Origin: Halodesulfovibrio sp. | GTDB lineage: Bacteria; Desulfobacterota; Desulfovibrionia; Desulfovibrionales; Desulfovibrionaceae | Direction of reading: 5' to 3' | Length of the DNA stretch: 64,000 nt | NCBI RefSeq assembly: GCF_025210605.1 | Contig: NZ_JAOARI010000014.1 | Location: forward strand, 1-64,000 | Part shown: positions 57,055 to 64,000 of the stretch, piece by piece | Layout of the letters: each line of letters opens with the position of its first letter | How positions within the stretch are numbered: the stretch's first letter is position 1 | Program-made: the position numbers and the translations under genes | The notes under the pieces: generated by a model | What the model was told of the DNA's origin: nothing | Databases searched by the model: none | The model's input: only the letters and a program-made list of their open reading frames with translations

Positions 57055-57889
57055 AATTCCTTGTAATAAAACCTACAGTGCCACACACGATCTGGTACAA
57101 GACCTGAATTTACATACAGTCTGTCAGAGCGCCAAATGTCCCAACATGTTTGAGTGCTTTTCTGAGCATACTGCAACTTTTCTCATCATGGGCGACACCT
57201 GTACCCGAACCTGTGCCTTCTGCAACATAGAAAGCGGGACTCTTGCATCGCTCGACCCTACGGAACCTAACCGCGTAGCTGAGGCATCAAAGCGTCTAGC
57301 CCTCAAACACGTTGTCGTAACATCAGTCACCCGCGATGACCTTGAAGATGGCGGTGCAGCCCACTTTGCCGCCACCATTCGAGCCATTCGTACGCAGCAG
57401 CCTGATTCCACTATTGAAGTTCTTATTCCCGATTTTAAAGGAGATGAGGACGCACTGAATGCAGTTATTGCTGCAAGTCCGGATATCATTAACCACAATG
57501 TGGAAACCCCGCCTGTGCACTATGCAGAAATCCGCCCACAAGCGGACTACCAGCAAAGTCTGGAACTGCTGAAGCGGGTTAATCAAGCCGGATGCGTTGC
57601 CAAGTCAGGACTTATGGTCGGTCTTGGTGAAACGGATGACGAAGTACGAGGCGTTATTGATGACCTTGCCGCCATTAACTGCGACATCGTAACCATCGGA
57701 CAATATATGCGTCCTTCAATGAAACACCCAGCCGTAGAGCGCTATGTTCATCCTGATGTGTTCGAAGAGTATGCACAGTACGGTAAATCCAAAGGGATTC
57801 CTCACGTATTCAGTGCCCCATTAGTACGGTCATCGTACAATGCTGCACTGTTTGCGGAAACTTGTAAAAAACGTAATCCTTCCCAATAG
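56996..57889 (+). CDS. lipA: Lipoyl synthase
   Basis: Radical-SAM enzyme of 297 residues inserting two sulfurs into octanoyl groups. The auxiliary-cluster motif [12 protein letters not shown], the radical-SAM motif CTRTCAFC and the C-terminal RSSY (PLVRSSYNA) are all intact. ATG 56996 is chosen because GGAGGT lies 5 nt upstream inside lipB; the frame is open to 56948 without such a site. Last gene of the sigma-54 operon, followed by a long bidirectional terminator. Confidence 0.96.
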   Translation: MSSQDTSKPYLRIPPWLKVKIPCNKTYSATHDLVQDLNLHTVCQSAKCPNMFECFSEHTATFLIMGDTCTRTCAFCNIESGTLASLDPTEPNRVAEASKRLALKHVVVTSVTRDDLEDGGAAHFAATIRAIRTQQPDSTIEVLIPDFKGDEDALNAVIAASPDIINHNVETPPVHYAEIRPQADYQQSLELLKRVNQAGCVAKSGLMVGLGETDDEVRGVIDDLAAINCDIVTIGQYMRPSMKHPAVERYVHPDVFEEYAQYGKSKGIPHVFSAPLVRSSYNAALFAETCKKRNPSQ

Positions 57890-57963
57890 TAACGTCTGTT
57901 TTTTGCAAATAATTCGTGCATTCTCCTACTCATCTTGCACGAATGAGAGTTAATACTCTCAAA

Positions 57964-58031
57964 AAAAGAAACGACCAGTTTTTTTCTGAAGCCCTGCATG
58001 GAGCATCATGAAAAACTGGTCGTTTCTTTGT
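57964..58031. terminator. Bidirectional terminator between lipA and the sigma-54 activator gene
   Basis: AAAGAAACGACCAGTTTTT / AAAAACTGGTCGTTTCTTT near-perfect 19-bp stem with A- and T-rich flanks on both sides, between convergent genes. Confidence 0.92.
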
Positions 58032-58144
58032 ACTAACCGTTTAACCTGAACAATATTTTCCATATAGTATTTCAAGGAAAATATTTCGTCACGGCAAAAT
58101 TTTTTACATCAACAGCGTGCTGCTACCTTCACATACCATAGCAA

Positions 58145-59623
58145 CTACATAGAATATTTTTTCAATTTCCGCTGCATAGTACGCATATTCAGTCCGAGAT
58201 ACTTAGCTGTCTGTCCTTTGCGCCAGTGGTTCTTTTCAAGAGCTTTCAGCATAAGGTGGCGCTCCACAGCCTCCATGGCTTCTGTGAGTGTAGAATAGGC
58301 AGCAGCAGCTTCCAACGCATCATCCAAGTCCATAGAGCCTTTAGAAACCTGTGCTCCAAAATCACTCAAAATCACTTCACCAAACGTCAGGTAACGCTCA
58401 AGAACGTTTTGCAGCTCACGAACATTTCCCGGCCAGTGGTGGGTCTCAAACGCTGCACGAAGCTTAACAGGCAAACTCGGCACATCAGCATTCTTCCCTA
58501 AATAGCGGGACATAAATTCGGTAACCAGCAATGGCAGGTCTTCCAGACGATCACGAAGAGGCGGAACACGAATAGGTAGGACATGGAGGCGGAAGAAGAA
58601 GTCCGAGCGCATTGTGCCGTCTTTTACCATCTGGGCAAGATCACGGTTTGTTGCGGCAACAAGTCGGAACTGAGAGCGCTGTGGCTCACTTCCCCCCACA
58701 GGGGTGTATAATTTACTTTCGAGTGCACGGAGCAACTTAACCTGTAAAGACAGATCAATTTCCCCTACCTCGTCAAGGAAGAGTGTGCCGCCATCTGCTG
58801 CGGCAAGATAGCCTTTGCGGTTGCTTGTAGCACCGGAGAAAGCGCCCTTTTTGTGCCCAAAAAATTCACTTTCCATCAAGTTAGGAGGAATAGCACCGCA
58901 GTTAACAGCAACATATGCGCCGCTCACACCGCTATGCTCATGGATAGTCTGTGCAACGAGATCCTTACCGGTTCCAGTCTCACCTAAAATGATTACGTTA
59001 GCATTACTGTTGCCTGCTTTCAAAATCAGCTTAAAAACATCGCGCATACCCTGACTTTTGCCGATGATGCTCCCAAGCCTGAAGCGGTCTTCCATGAAGC
59101 CCTGAAGGCGATGGTTTTCCTGCAACAGTTCAAATTCGCGCATTTTTTGCGCGCTGATGTCAATAATAATGCCTTCGATATAGATAGGATTGCCTGCACT
59201 GTCGAAAACACATTCACCCTGATCTAAGACCCACTTACTGCCGTCATCATCCAGCGTGATACGGTAAAGCATCTTATAAGGACGCTTACCAAGAATCGCT
59301 TCTTCAAGTTCGCGACGCATAGACGGCAAATCTTCTGGATGTGCCATTAACTCAAGTACATTGGTGTTTTTAGCAACAAGCGCTTCCGGCGTAATGCCAA
59401 GAAGATCAATGCTGCCACGGCTAACAAATTCCAATGTATATTGATAATCTTCGCTGAGCGAACAGCGGTATGCTGTCCCCGGCAAATTGTTCAGCAAACG
59501 AGTTAATCGCCAGTGGCTTCCCAGTATATCCTCTTTTGGGGTAGCGCTGTTCAGTTCTCCCCTATCAAGCTCTACACTATCCGCAGGCTGATCGACATAC
59601 TGCTCTTCGGTCTTAGTCTCCAT
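58145..59623 (-). CDS. Sigma-54-dependent transcriptional activator (PAS-AAA+-Fis)
   Basis: Enhancer-binding protein of 492 residues. A PAS domain (about residues 40-165: LNNLPGTAYRCSLSED to IIIDISAQKM) precedes the AAA+ domain, with GETGTGKD (Walker A), the sigma-54 loop GAFSGA (a GAFTGA variant), GGTLFLDEVGEI (Walker B) and FFFRLHVLPI. A Fis-type helix-turn-helix ends the protein (NHWRKGQTAKYLGLNMRTMQRKLKKY). ATG 59623 is chosen for its GGGAGAG site; a longer frame to 59701 would run over two enhancer palindromes. It is the likely master of the neighbouring sigma-54 units and probably autoregulated. Confidence 0.94.
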   Translation of the reverse strand: METKTEEQYVDQPADSVELDRGELNSATPKEDILGSHWRLTRLLNNLPGTAYRCSLSEDYQYTLEFVSRGSIDLLGITPEALVAKNTNVLELMAHPEDLPSMRRELEEAILGKRPYKMLYRITLDDDGSKWVLDQGECVFDSAGNPIYIEGIIIDISAQKMREFELLQENHRLQGFMEDRFRLGSIIGKSQGMRDVFKLILKAGNSNANVIILGETGTGKDLVAQTIHEHSGVSGAYVAVNCGAIPPNLMESEFFGHKKGAFSGATSNRKGYLAAADGGTLFLDEVGEIDLSLQVKLLRALESKLYTPVGGSEPQRSQFRLVAATNRDLAQMVKDGTMRSDFFFRLHVLPIRVPPLRDRLEDLPLLVTEFMSRYLGKNADVPSLPVKLRAAFETHHWPGNVRELQNVLERYLTFGEVILSDFGAQVSKGSMDLDDALEAAAAYSTLTEAMEAVERHLMLKALEKNHWRKGQTAKYLGLNMRTMQRKLKKYSM

Positions 59624-59645
59624 AGTGTCTCTCCCAAACGCAAGT

Positions 59646-59684
59646 GCGACACTGTCGTCGCTTCTGGCAGGACAGATACGTCGC
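59646..59684. promoter_or_regulatory. Two enhancer-type palindromes upstream of the activator gene
   Basis: GCGACACTGTCGTCGC (59646-59661) and AGGACAGATACGTCGC (59669-59684), 23 bp apart and just ahead of the start codon. No correctly spaced -24/-12 box is near, so they suggest autorepression. A further 10-bp inverted repeat AAAATCATTC/GAATGATTTT lies at 59731-59761. Confidence 0.6.
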
Positions 59685-59852
59685 TTTTTCAAAAAGAACA
59701 AGTGCTTTTTTTCACATTACTCTTATTCTAAAAATCATTCATGCAGAACACGAATGATTTTAATGCAATAGCAACACATATCGCCAATTCTATTAGTCAA
59801 AATAGAATGTATATTCAGGGTATAAGAGTTTGTAGGCTTTCAAATAAGGAAT

Positions 59853-59894
59853 CATACCCCATGGTTTTAACAAAGTTACAATCCATGGGGTATG
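59853..59894 (-). terminator. Hairpin at the end of the phosphodiesterase operon
   Basis: CATACCCCATGG / CCATGGGGTATG perfect 12-bp stem, 23 bp after the stop at 59917. The T-tract on the minus strand is weak. Confidence 0.6.
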
Positions 59895-59916
59895 GTACTA
59901 CTTTCCTAATTTAGGA

Positions 59917-60498
59917 TTATGCACAATCGTGCTTATCCCAAGGCTCGCGGCTGTCACGCTGCATTGCAACTTCCATACGTGCAATTGCGTCTTTGAGTTT
60001 GCCGATTTCTTTAGCTTTCATGTTAGGATCTTTAAGAGCCTGGTACAAAACGCCACCGATGCAATCAGCAGGAACTGGGAGGTCTGCTACGTAGCAGAAA
60101 GTTGCAACGAGGTCGCATACACAAGCAGCACGATCGATTGCGCCAGCTTTTTTGTTGATGCCAAGACCACCGAGGAACAGACCTTTGTCGGTTGCGATTG
60201 CAACGAGTGTGCGACGGTCAGCAGCTTCAGAAACGTGAGCCATTGCAGCTTCGAGAGCATCAGCATCAGCGTTGCCGAGTTCTACAACAACAAGAGCAGC
60301 ACCGTCTTCGAGAGCTTTTGCAACGCCGTCAGCAGCAGCGTTTACAGCACCTTCGATTTTTGCAACTTCAGCAAGAACATTTTCATTTTTGAAAGAAGCG
60401 AGGGAACAAGCTTTTTTCATGAATTTTTCGAGTGCAGCACCTTTGCCAGCTACGTCTGCTTCACCGCAAGCGAGAAGAACTACTTTTTTTTCAGCCAT
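59917..60498 (-). CDS. Small protein resembling the C-terminal lobe of the adjacent phosphodiesterase
   Basis: Protein of 193 residues. The N-terminal half is Ala/Lys-rich and helical (ALEKFMKKACSLASFK), with a VALVVVE-like strand. The C-terminal part (LFLGGLGINKKAG, then CDLVATFCYVADLPVPADCIGGVLYQ) closely follows the last ~45 residues of the neighbouring phosphodiesterase (VDVVPTFCHATGNPVPADTEGAVIYQ). It lacks the N-terminal nucleophile and metal ligands of the superfamily, so it should be non-catalytic. Codon use is strongly biased, hinting at high expression. It lies 101 bp downstream of the phosphodiesterase, with a hairpin between. Role unknown; a partner subunit is one idea. Confidence 0.75.
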   Translation of the reverse strand: MAEKKVVLLACGEADVAGKGAALEKFMKKACSLASFKNENVLAEVAKIEGAVNAAADGVAKALEDGAALVVVELGNADADALEAAMAHVSEAADRRTLVAIATDKGLFLGGLGINKKAGAIDRAACVCDLVATFCYVADLPVPADCIGGVLYQALKDPNMKAKEIGKLKDAIARMEVAMQRDSREPWDKHDCA

Positions 60499-60540
60499 TG
60501 TCTGTGTCTCCTGAATTTTCCAGAAATATTATTATATGAA

Positions 60541-60575
60541 CAAGGTCTTGCAGCTGTTGCCAACGCAAGACCTTG
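60541..60575. promoter_or_regulatory. Intercistronic hairpin in the phosphodiesterase operon
   Basis: CAAGGTCTTGC (60541-60551) / GCAAGACCTTG (60565-60575), perfect 11 bp with a 13-nt loop and no strong T-run. It may stabilise or process the mRNA so that the small protein is made at a different level. Confidence 0.6.
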
Positions 60576-60599
60576 TTAATTGTTCGATTTAGCTAGGTA

Positions 60600-62489
60600 T
60601 TAGTTGTTGTGCTTTTCGAAGATCTGGTAGATTACCGCACCTTCGGTATCTGCTGGAACAGGGTTGCCTGTTGCGTGGCAGAAGGTAGGAACAACGTCAA
60701 CCAACCAACGAGGACGTTCGTATACGAAGCCTTTTTTCACGCCAGGACCTTTCCAGAGCATGATGTTTTTGAGGGAACCACATCCGGATTCACCAGTAGG
60801 GAAGCCGTAACCGTGTTCAGCCATGTACTCAGGCTTGAGAACGTAAACAACGTCACCAGCCTGCTCGCCACCCATACCGAATACTTTAGCGTCTTCTTTA
60901 GGGATAGCACACATAACTGGGCGTTCGCCGGTTTCAGGGTGTTTGTAATCGTAAAGTGCATCGATGATCTGGTTACGAACTTTTTCGTAATCTTCATCCT
61001 CTACGATACCACCTGGGTATTTGGACTTCAGGTTAACGTAAACGAACATGTAACGCTGAGGAACAGCCAAAGATTTCTCAGGGATGAGGTCGTAGTTGAA
61101 ACCTTCGGACTCGTCAAAGAATGCACTTGCATCGTCGTTAGAACGAGCTTCGTATGCACAAAGACCAGCCTGTTTGAGTGCTTCCGCAGTGTTGAGGATA
61201 GGACCCATTGGAGTTGCACCGTGGTCGGAGATGAGACATGTGAGAGCATCTTCAGGCATGTGATCCATCATGATACCGAGGAATTTGTCCTCGATCTGGT
61301 AGATAACACGTTCCATGTCGTATGCTTTCTTTTTCTCTTCTTCGTTGCCGTCTTCCATTTTGTCGAGGTAACCATGGTAGAACCAGTCAACAAGGTGGGA
61401 GTGCATGTAGAGAAGATCCCAATCAGGATGATCTTTCATGAGAGTTGTAAGAACTTCTGTGAGCCACTCGGAGTGGAACTGAGCAAGTTCGAGAACAGTT
61501 TCATCATCGATGATACCGTTAGCGAGAGCAACGAAGCCCATGTCGTTACCAAGAATGTTTTTGGTAAAGTCAACATTTTTCAGTGCATCGTCAGGAGCGC
61601 AGAAGCCGTGAGTGCCGTTGATGCCGGAAATGTAGAGTTTGAAATCTTCAGCGTCGTCAGAAAGTTCCATCAGTTTACAACGGAAGTAACCTTTCTCGAT
61701 GCGACCGTCAGCAGCCATTGGGAAGTCGCCTTCAATAACGTCAGACCAGTCACGAAGTTTGATGGTGAAGAACGCTTTAGAGAAGTCTTTTTCAGGACAA
61801 AGAGCAAATACATCGTATCCGTCGTCGTCAGATTCCCATGTGAGACCGTACCATGTCTGTGGAGCAAGCTTTTCCATTGCATGTGCAAATTCCATAGGAA
61901 TTACAATTTCTAATGGATCAGCATCTTCGATTTCTTCAGGAAGGTTTTTCCAGCCTTCAGCATCTTCAAAGCTAGCCTGTACACCGATTGGGTAGTAATC
62001 AGTAGAAACACAGGATTCAGCACAAAGGTGTTCTTTGTGCTCGTAGCCTTCGATCTGCCAACGGGATTCAGCAGCGGAAAGACCTTCGCCCTGAACCATT
62101 ACACCGTTTTCGAGTTTGGAAGGCCAAGAAGTAGGGTAGTTAACTACCAGACATTTCTTGCCAGCTTTATCCCAAGCATCCCAAATAGTCTCAGCTTTGA
62201 GCATTTTAGAGCCAAATGCCTGTACACACTTGGAGAAGTGGAGGGATTCACCTTCGTTGTAGTAGTAGTAATCTTCTACACCGTGAGTACGAGGGTAAGC
62301 ACCTGTACAAATGGAAGCCCAAGATGGAGGAGTAACTGTAGGCATGTTGTAGCCTTCAGTCATGTAAGAGCCTTCTGCCTTAAATTTCTTAAAGTTAGGC
62401 AGAGCGCCTTCTTCCATCAAAGCTTCAAGGCGCTTAGGAATAGCGCAGTCAAAACCGAGAAGTGCAATTCTTTTGGCTTCTGAAGTCAT
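60600..62489 (-). CDS. Alkaline-phosphatase-superfamily type I phosphodiesterase
   Basis: Cytoplasmic-looking protein of 629 residues, with no signal peptide. The superfamily metal and nucleophile sites are visible: LGFDCAIPKR near residue 12, PTVTPPSWASICTGAYPRTHG (Thr or Ser nucleophile), HSHLVDWFYHGY, LISDHGATPMG and the C-terminal PVPADTEGAVIYQ. No Cys/Ser-x-Pro-x-Arg sulfatase motif exists, so a phosphodiester or pyrophosphate substrate is more likely than a sulfate ester. The substrate is unknown. It is driven by a sigma-54 promoter with a roughly 350-nt leader and followed by the small paralogue. Confidence 0.85.
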   Translation of the reverse strand: MTSEAKRIALLGFDCAIPKRLEALMEEGALPNFKKFKAEGSYMTEGYNMPTVTPPSWASICTGAYPRTHGVEDYYYYNEGESLHFSKCVQAFGSKMLKAETIWDAWDKAGKKCLVVNYPTSWPSKLENGVMVQGEGLSAAESRWQIEGYEHKEHLCAESCVSTDYYPIGVQASFEDAEGWKNLPEEIEDADPLEIVIPMEFAHAMEKLAPQTWYGLTWESDDDGYDVFALCPEKDFSKAFFTIKLRDWSDVIEGDFPMAADGRIEKGYFRCKLMELSDDAEDFKLYISGINGTHGFCAPDDALKNVDFTKNILGNDMGFVALANGIIDDETVLELAQFHSEWLTEVLTTLMKDHPDWDLLYMHSHLVDWFYHGYLDKMEDGNEEEKKKAYDMERVIYQIEDKFLGIMMDHMPEDALTCLISDHGATPMGPILNTAEALKQAGLCAYEARSNDDASAFFDESEGFNYDLIPEKSLAVPQRYMFVYVNLKSKYPGGIVEDEDYEKVRNQIIDALYDYKHPETGERPVMCAIPKEDAKVFGMGGEQAGDVVYVLKPEYMAEHGYGFPTGESGCGSLKNIMLWKGPGVKKGFVYERPRWLVDVVPTFCHATGNPVPADTEGAVIYQIFEKHNN

Positions 62490-62846
62490 TTAATTTTTTC
62501 CTTTTTATCAACACGTTATAATGCAAACTCTTCATAAAAAAGCTGTAATCGCAACGACCTGCCCGAAAGGGGAACTTTTTTACGAAAAGCAGTAGATGGT
62601 CTTGTTCAAATCAGCGGTATAGCAACAAGCCAATATACTATTATAATATGCCAGTTACCCACACAGCTACTGCGAGTATCATGGGCGCAAGCATAAATAC
62701 TCTTGCAAGTTCGTGTACTCTGACCGGTTCAAATTGAATATGGGAGTCAGACTTATTGTTAATGCTCCTCTCATCAGTAGTTCAGGGCAAACTAGTCTGA
62801 TTTGGAGTAAAAACGGATACACGAATGCGTTTATAAAACCCCTATG
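62490..62846 (-). other. Long leader of the phosphodiesterase mRNA with a start-less small frame
   Basis: Minus-strand reading from about 62770 to 62645 gives a frame with a polar start and a C-terminal hydrophobic helix (RVFMLAPMILAVAVWVTGIL). It is preceded by GAGAGGAG but by ATT rather than ATG at the expected place. An internal ATG CTT GCG lacks a ribosome site. It may be a decayed or unusually initiated small membrane protein gene. Nothing else is seen in the leader. Confidence 0.3.
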
Positions 62847-62862
62847 AGCAATTTGTAGACCA
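62847..62862 (-). promoter_or_regulatory. Sigma-54 promoter of the phosphodiesterase operon
   Basis: On the minus strand TGGTCTACAAATTGCT: GG to GC spacing 12 bp, perfect TTGCT. An off-register alternative near 62551 is less good. Confidence 0.7.
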
Positions 62863-63006
62863 AACTGAACAAAATGCTGAAATTCCCTATTCCCCTTGTG
62901 AAAAAAGAAGCAACGTACTCCAGACAGCCGAATCTAACACATGACACTCCTGTCGCCCTGCTGGCATAAATAGAAAATAGTCAGTATTATCAGTGCAAAA
63001 AATAAA

Positions 63007-63042
63007 GCGACACCCTTGTCGCTCCTGCGTGACAATTGTCGC
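63007..63042. promoter_or_regulatory. Enhancer palindromes of the phosphodiesterase operon
   Basis: GCGACACCCTTGTCGC (63007-63022), both arms perfect, then a variant GTGACA-AT-TGTCGC (63029-63042) with a 2-bp spacer. The first copy is 145 bp upstream of the promoter. Confidence 0.72.
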
Positions 63043-63933
63043 GCCATTAGAACTAGTTCAATTATCGCCTTCAAAACACTTCGTGATAAAAAGCTCAATC
63101 GACATCTTTTCCAGACAAAAAGTCTTTATTCTCAAAGAATTTTCCACAAAAAACACATTATTTTCAAACAATTAACCTCAAAGATAATTTTTCACGAAAA
63201 AAACGAGTCGTGCACAAATATTCATCCCCCCACACAAGTAAACATCCATCAAGCATCACAGTACAATCCTCCACGGACTGCCCACCGACTTTCTTAAAAA
63301 ATTACAATAGAAAACCAATCAAGTAGACACTCCAAAAACACTGCACCAGCAGCCAGCATGCCCTTCCTTCAAAGAAACAGCATAAATAAACTACGAACTC
63401 CGCCTTGAAGCTCATGGGATTTGAAAAAGAAAAAGAGAGAAAAAAGACAGGAGGTCATGAAGAGAAGGTACTAATACTATACTGCGACAATCCAGACCTG
63501 TTCTGAAAAGGTACAAGCGAATAACTCACTCAACCATCAGATATCTTGAAGAGTAGCCATCGAATATTACCTGCTATTGCTGATCTTCACACGCGCACTG
63601 TTTTTACAAAATACTATTGAGGCATAGCTCCTTTAAAAAACTATGGAGCAACTGCTATCAGCGCCTCAGCCGTTACAACTAGCTGTAACTTTCCAAAATA
63701 TTTGATGAAAAAAAACATTATCTAACGGCTAACAGCTTGACAACCCGATCGTTATCTGATCTTTGATAATGAGTTTCATTTGCAAGCAACTGATATTCTT
63801 TAAACATAACTACCTCAAATACAAGAAATATCCTTATCGCTACCAAATGATTCATAAGTAGCAGCACAAATTATACCCATCAGACAATCTCGCCCAAAAT
63901 CATAACCAGAACAGAAGTTATGCGGAGCCTTAC
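63043..63933. other. Long AT-rich noncoding stretch
   Basis: About 890 bp without a gene I can support; frames at 62993-63297 run through the enhancer sites. No further palindrome of the regulon type is seen. Confidence 0.5.
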
Positions 63934-64000
63934 TATGAAAAATCTTTCGTATTTCTCATTCATTGTAACCCTATGCCTGTTGCTTACGCCAAGAACACTA
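63934..64000 (+). CDS. Start of an exported protein, cut by the window edge
   Basis: ATG 63934 follows GCGGAG and reads MKNLSYFSFIVTLCLLLTPRTL. The Lys residue and the hydrophobic stretch are a signal peptide start. The product cannot be named from 22 residues. Confidence 0.55.

Noticed and set aside
59775..59795. TTGGCG...TTGCT on the minus strand as a sigma-54 promoter for the activator gene
   Set aside because: GG to GC spacing is 13 bp instead of 12, and the palindromes would lie downstream of it.
62551..62566. Second -24/-12-like sequence nearer the phosphodiesterase start
   Set aside because: The -24 box is off consensus (GGGC in place of TGGC), and the site at 62847 fits better and is at enhancer distance from 63007.
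45923..63042. Recurring GCGACA...TGTCGC palindromes as a CRISPR array or dispersed transposon ends
   Set aside because: Copies are single or paired, spaced by kilobases, tied to sigma-54 promoters, and have no regular spacers, transposase or target duplications.

Overview
The window looks like chromosomal DNA from a marine, anaerobic, moderately AT-rich Desulfovibrionaceae bacterium. A Halodesulfovibrio-type sulfate reducer is my best guess, and this is inference: no dsr, apr or rRNA gene lies in the window. The clues are a CobA-HemD fusion, a chemoreceptor with a covalent-heme motif next to a tetraheme cytochrome, an ADP-forming acyl-CoA synthetase, PTS-linked dihydroxyacetone kinase, sigma-54 control and a putative ferrosome locus.

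Layout. 0-12 kb is mostly housekeeping: a UDP-glucuronate decarboxylase-like enzyme, cobA-hemD, valS, a BPL_N-domain protein, a small envelope protein, NfeD plus SPFH membrane proteins, and tgt. A tandem glycine riboswitch follows, with no recognisable gene behind it. 12-20 kb holds a small unknown gene, the heme chemoreceptor/cytochrome pair, an orphan TadZ-like ATPase, a YitT protein and arsR-arsC. 20-33 kb is metabolic and transport: the acyl-CoA synthetase (ATP-grasp half first), a candidate structured RNA, dhaKLM with a tiny membrane protein, transporters, an acyltransferase, a prepilin peptidase and a methyltransferase.

34.2-39.7 kb is a putative ferrosome (iron-storage organelle) locus: a P1B-type ATPase with SCA in place of CPC, three proteins or domains of the cysteine-free PGR(I/V)R heavy-metal-like type, several small membrane or low-complexity proteins, and a Fur box inside the promoter. 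39.8-42.1 kb is a c-di-GMP module (SiaD-like diguanylate cyclase, SiaC-like phosphoprotein, HD-GYP phosphodiesterase). L-serine dehydratase follows.

44.5-63.0 kb reads as one sigma-54 regulon. It contains two DMT transporters, a small winged-helix-like protein, a dCache chemoreceptor, a BCCT transporter, the operon osmC-like/lpd/gcvH/lipB/lipA, a PAS-AAA+-Fis enhancer-binding protein, and an alkaline-phosphatase-superfamily phosphodiesterase with a small C-terminal-lobe paralogue. Six -24/-12 promoters can be read. A palindrome GCGACA-N4-TGTCGC recurs upstream of most of them and also upstream of the regulator gene. The substrate of the regulon is unknown; a small amine or zwitterion is a reasonable guess from the BCCT carrier, the dCache receptor and the lipoyl/H-protein genes. 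The window ends in the first codons of an exported protein.
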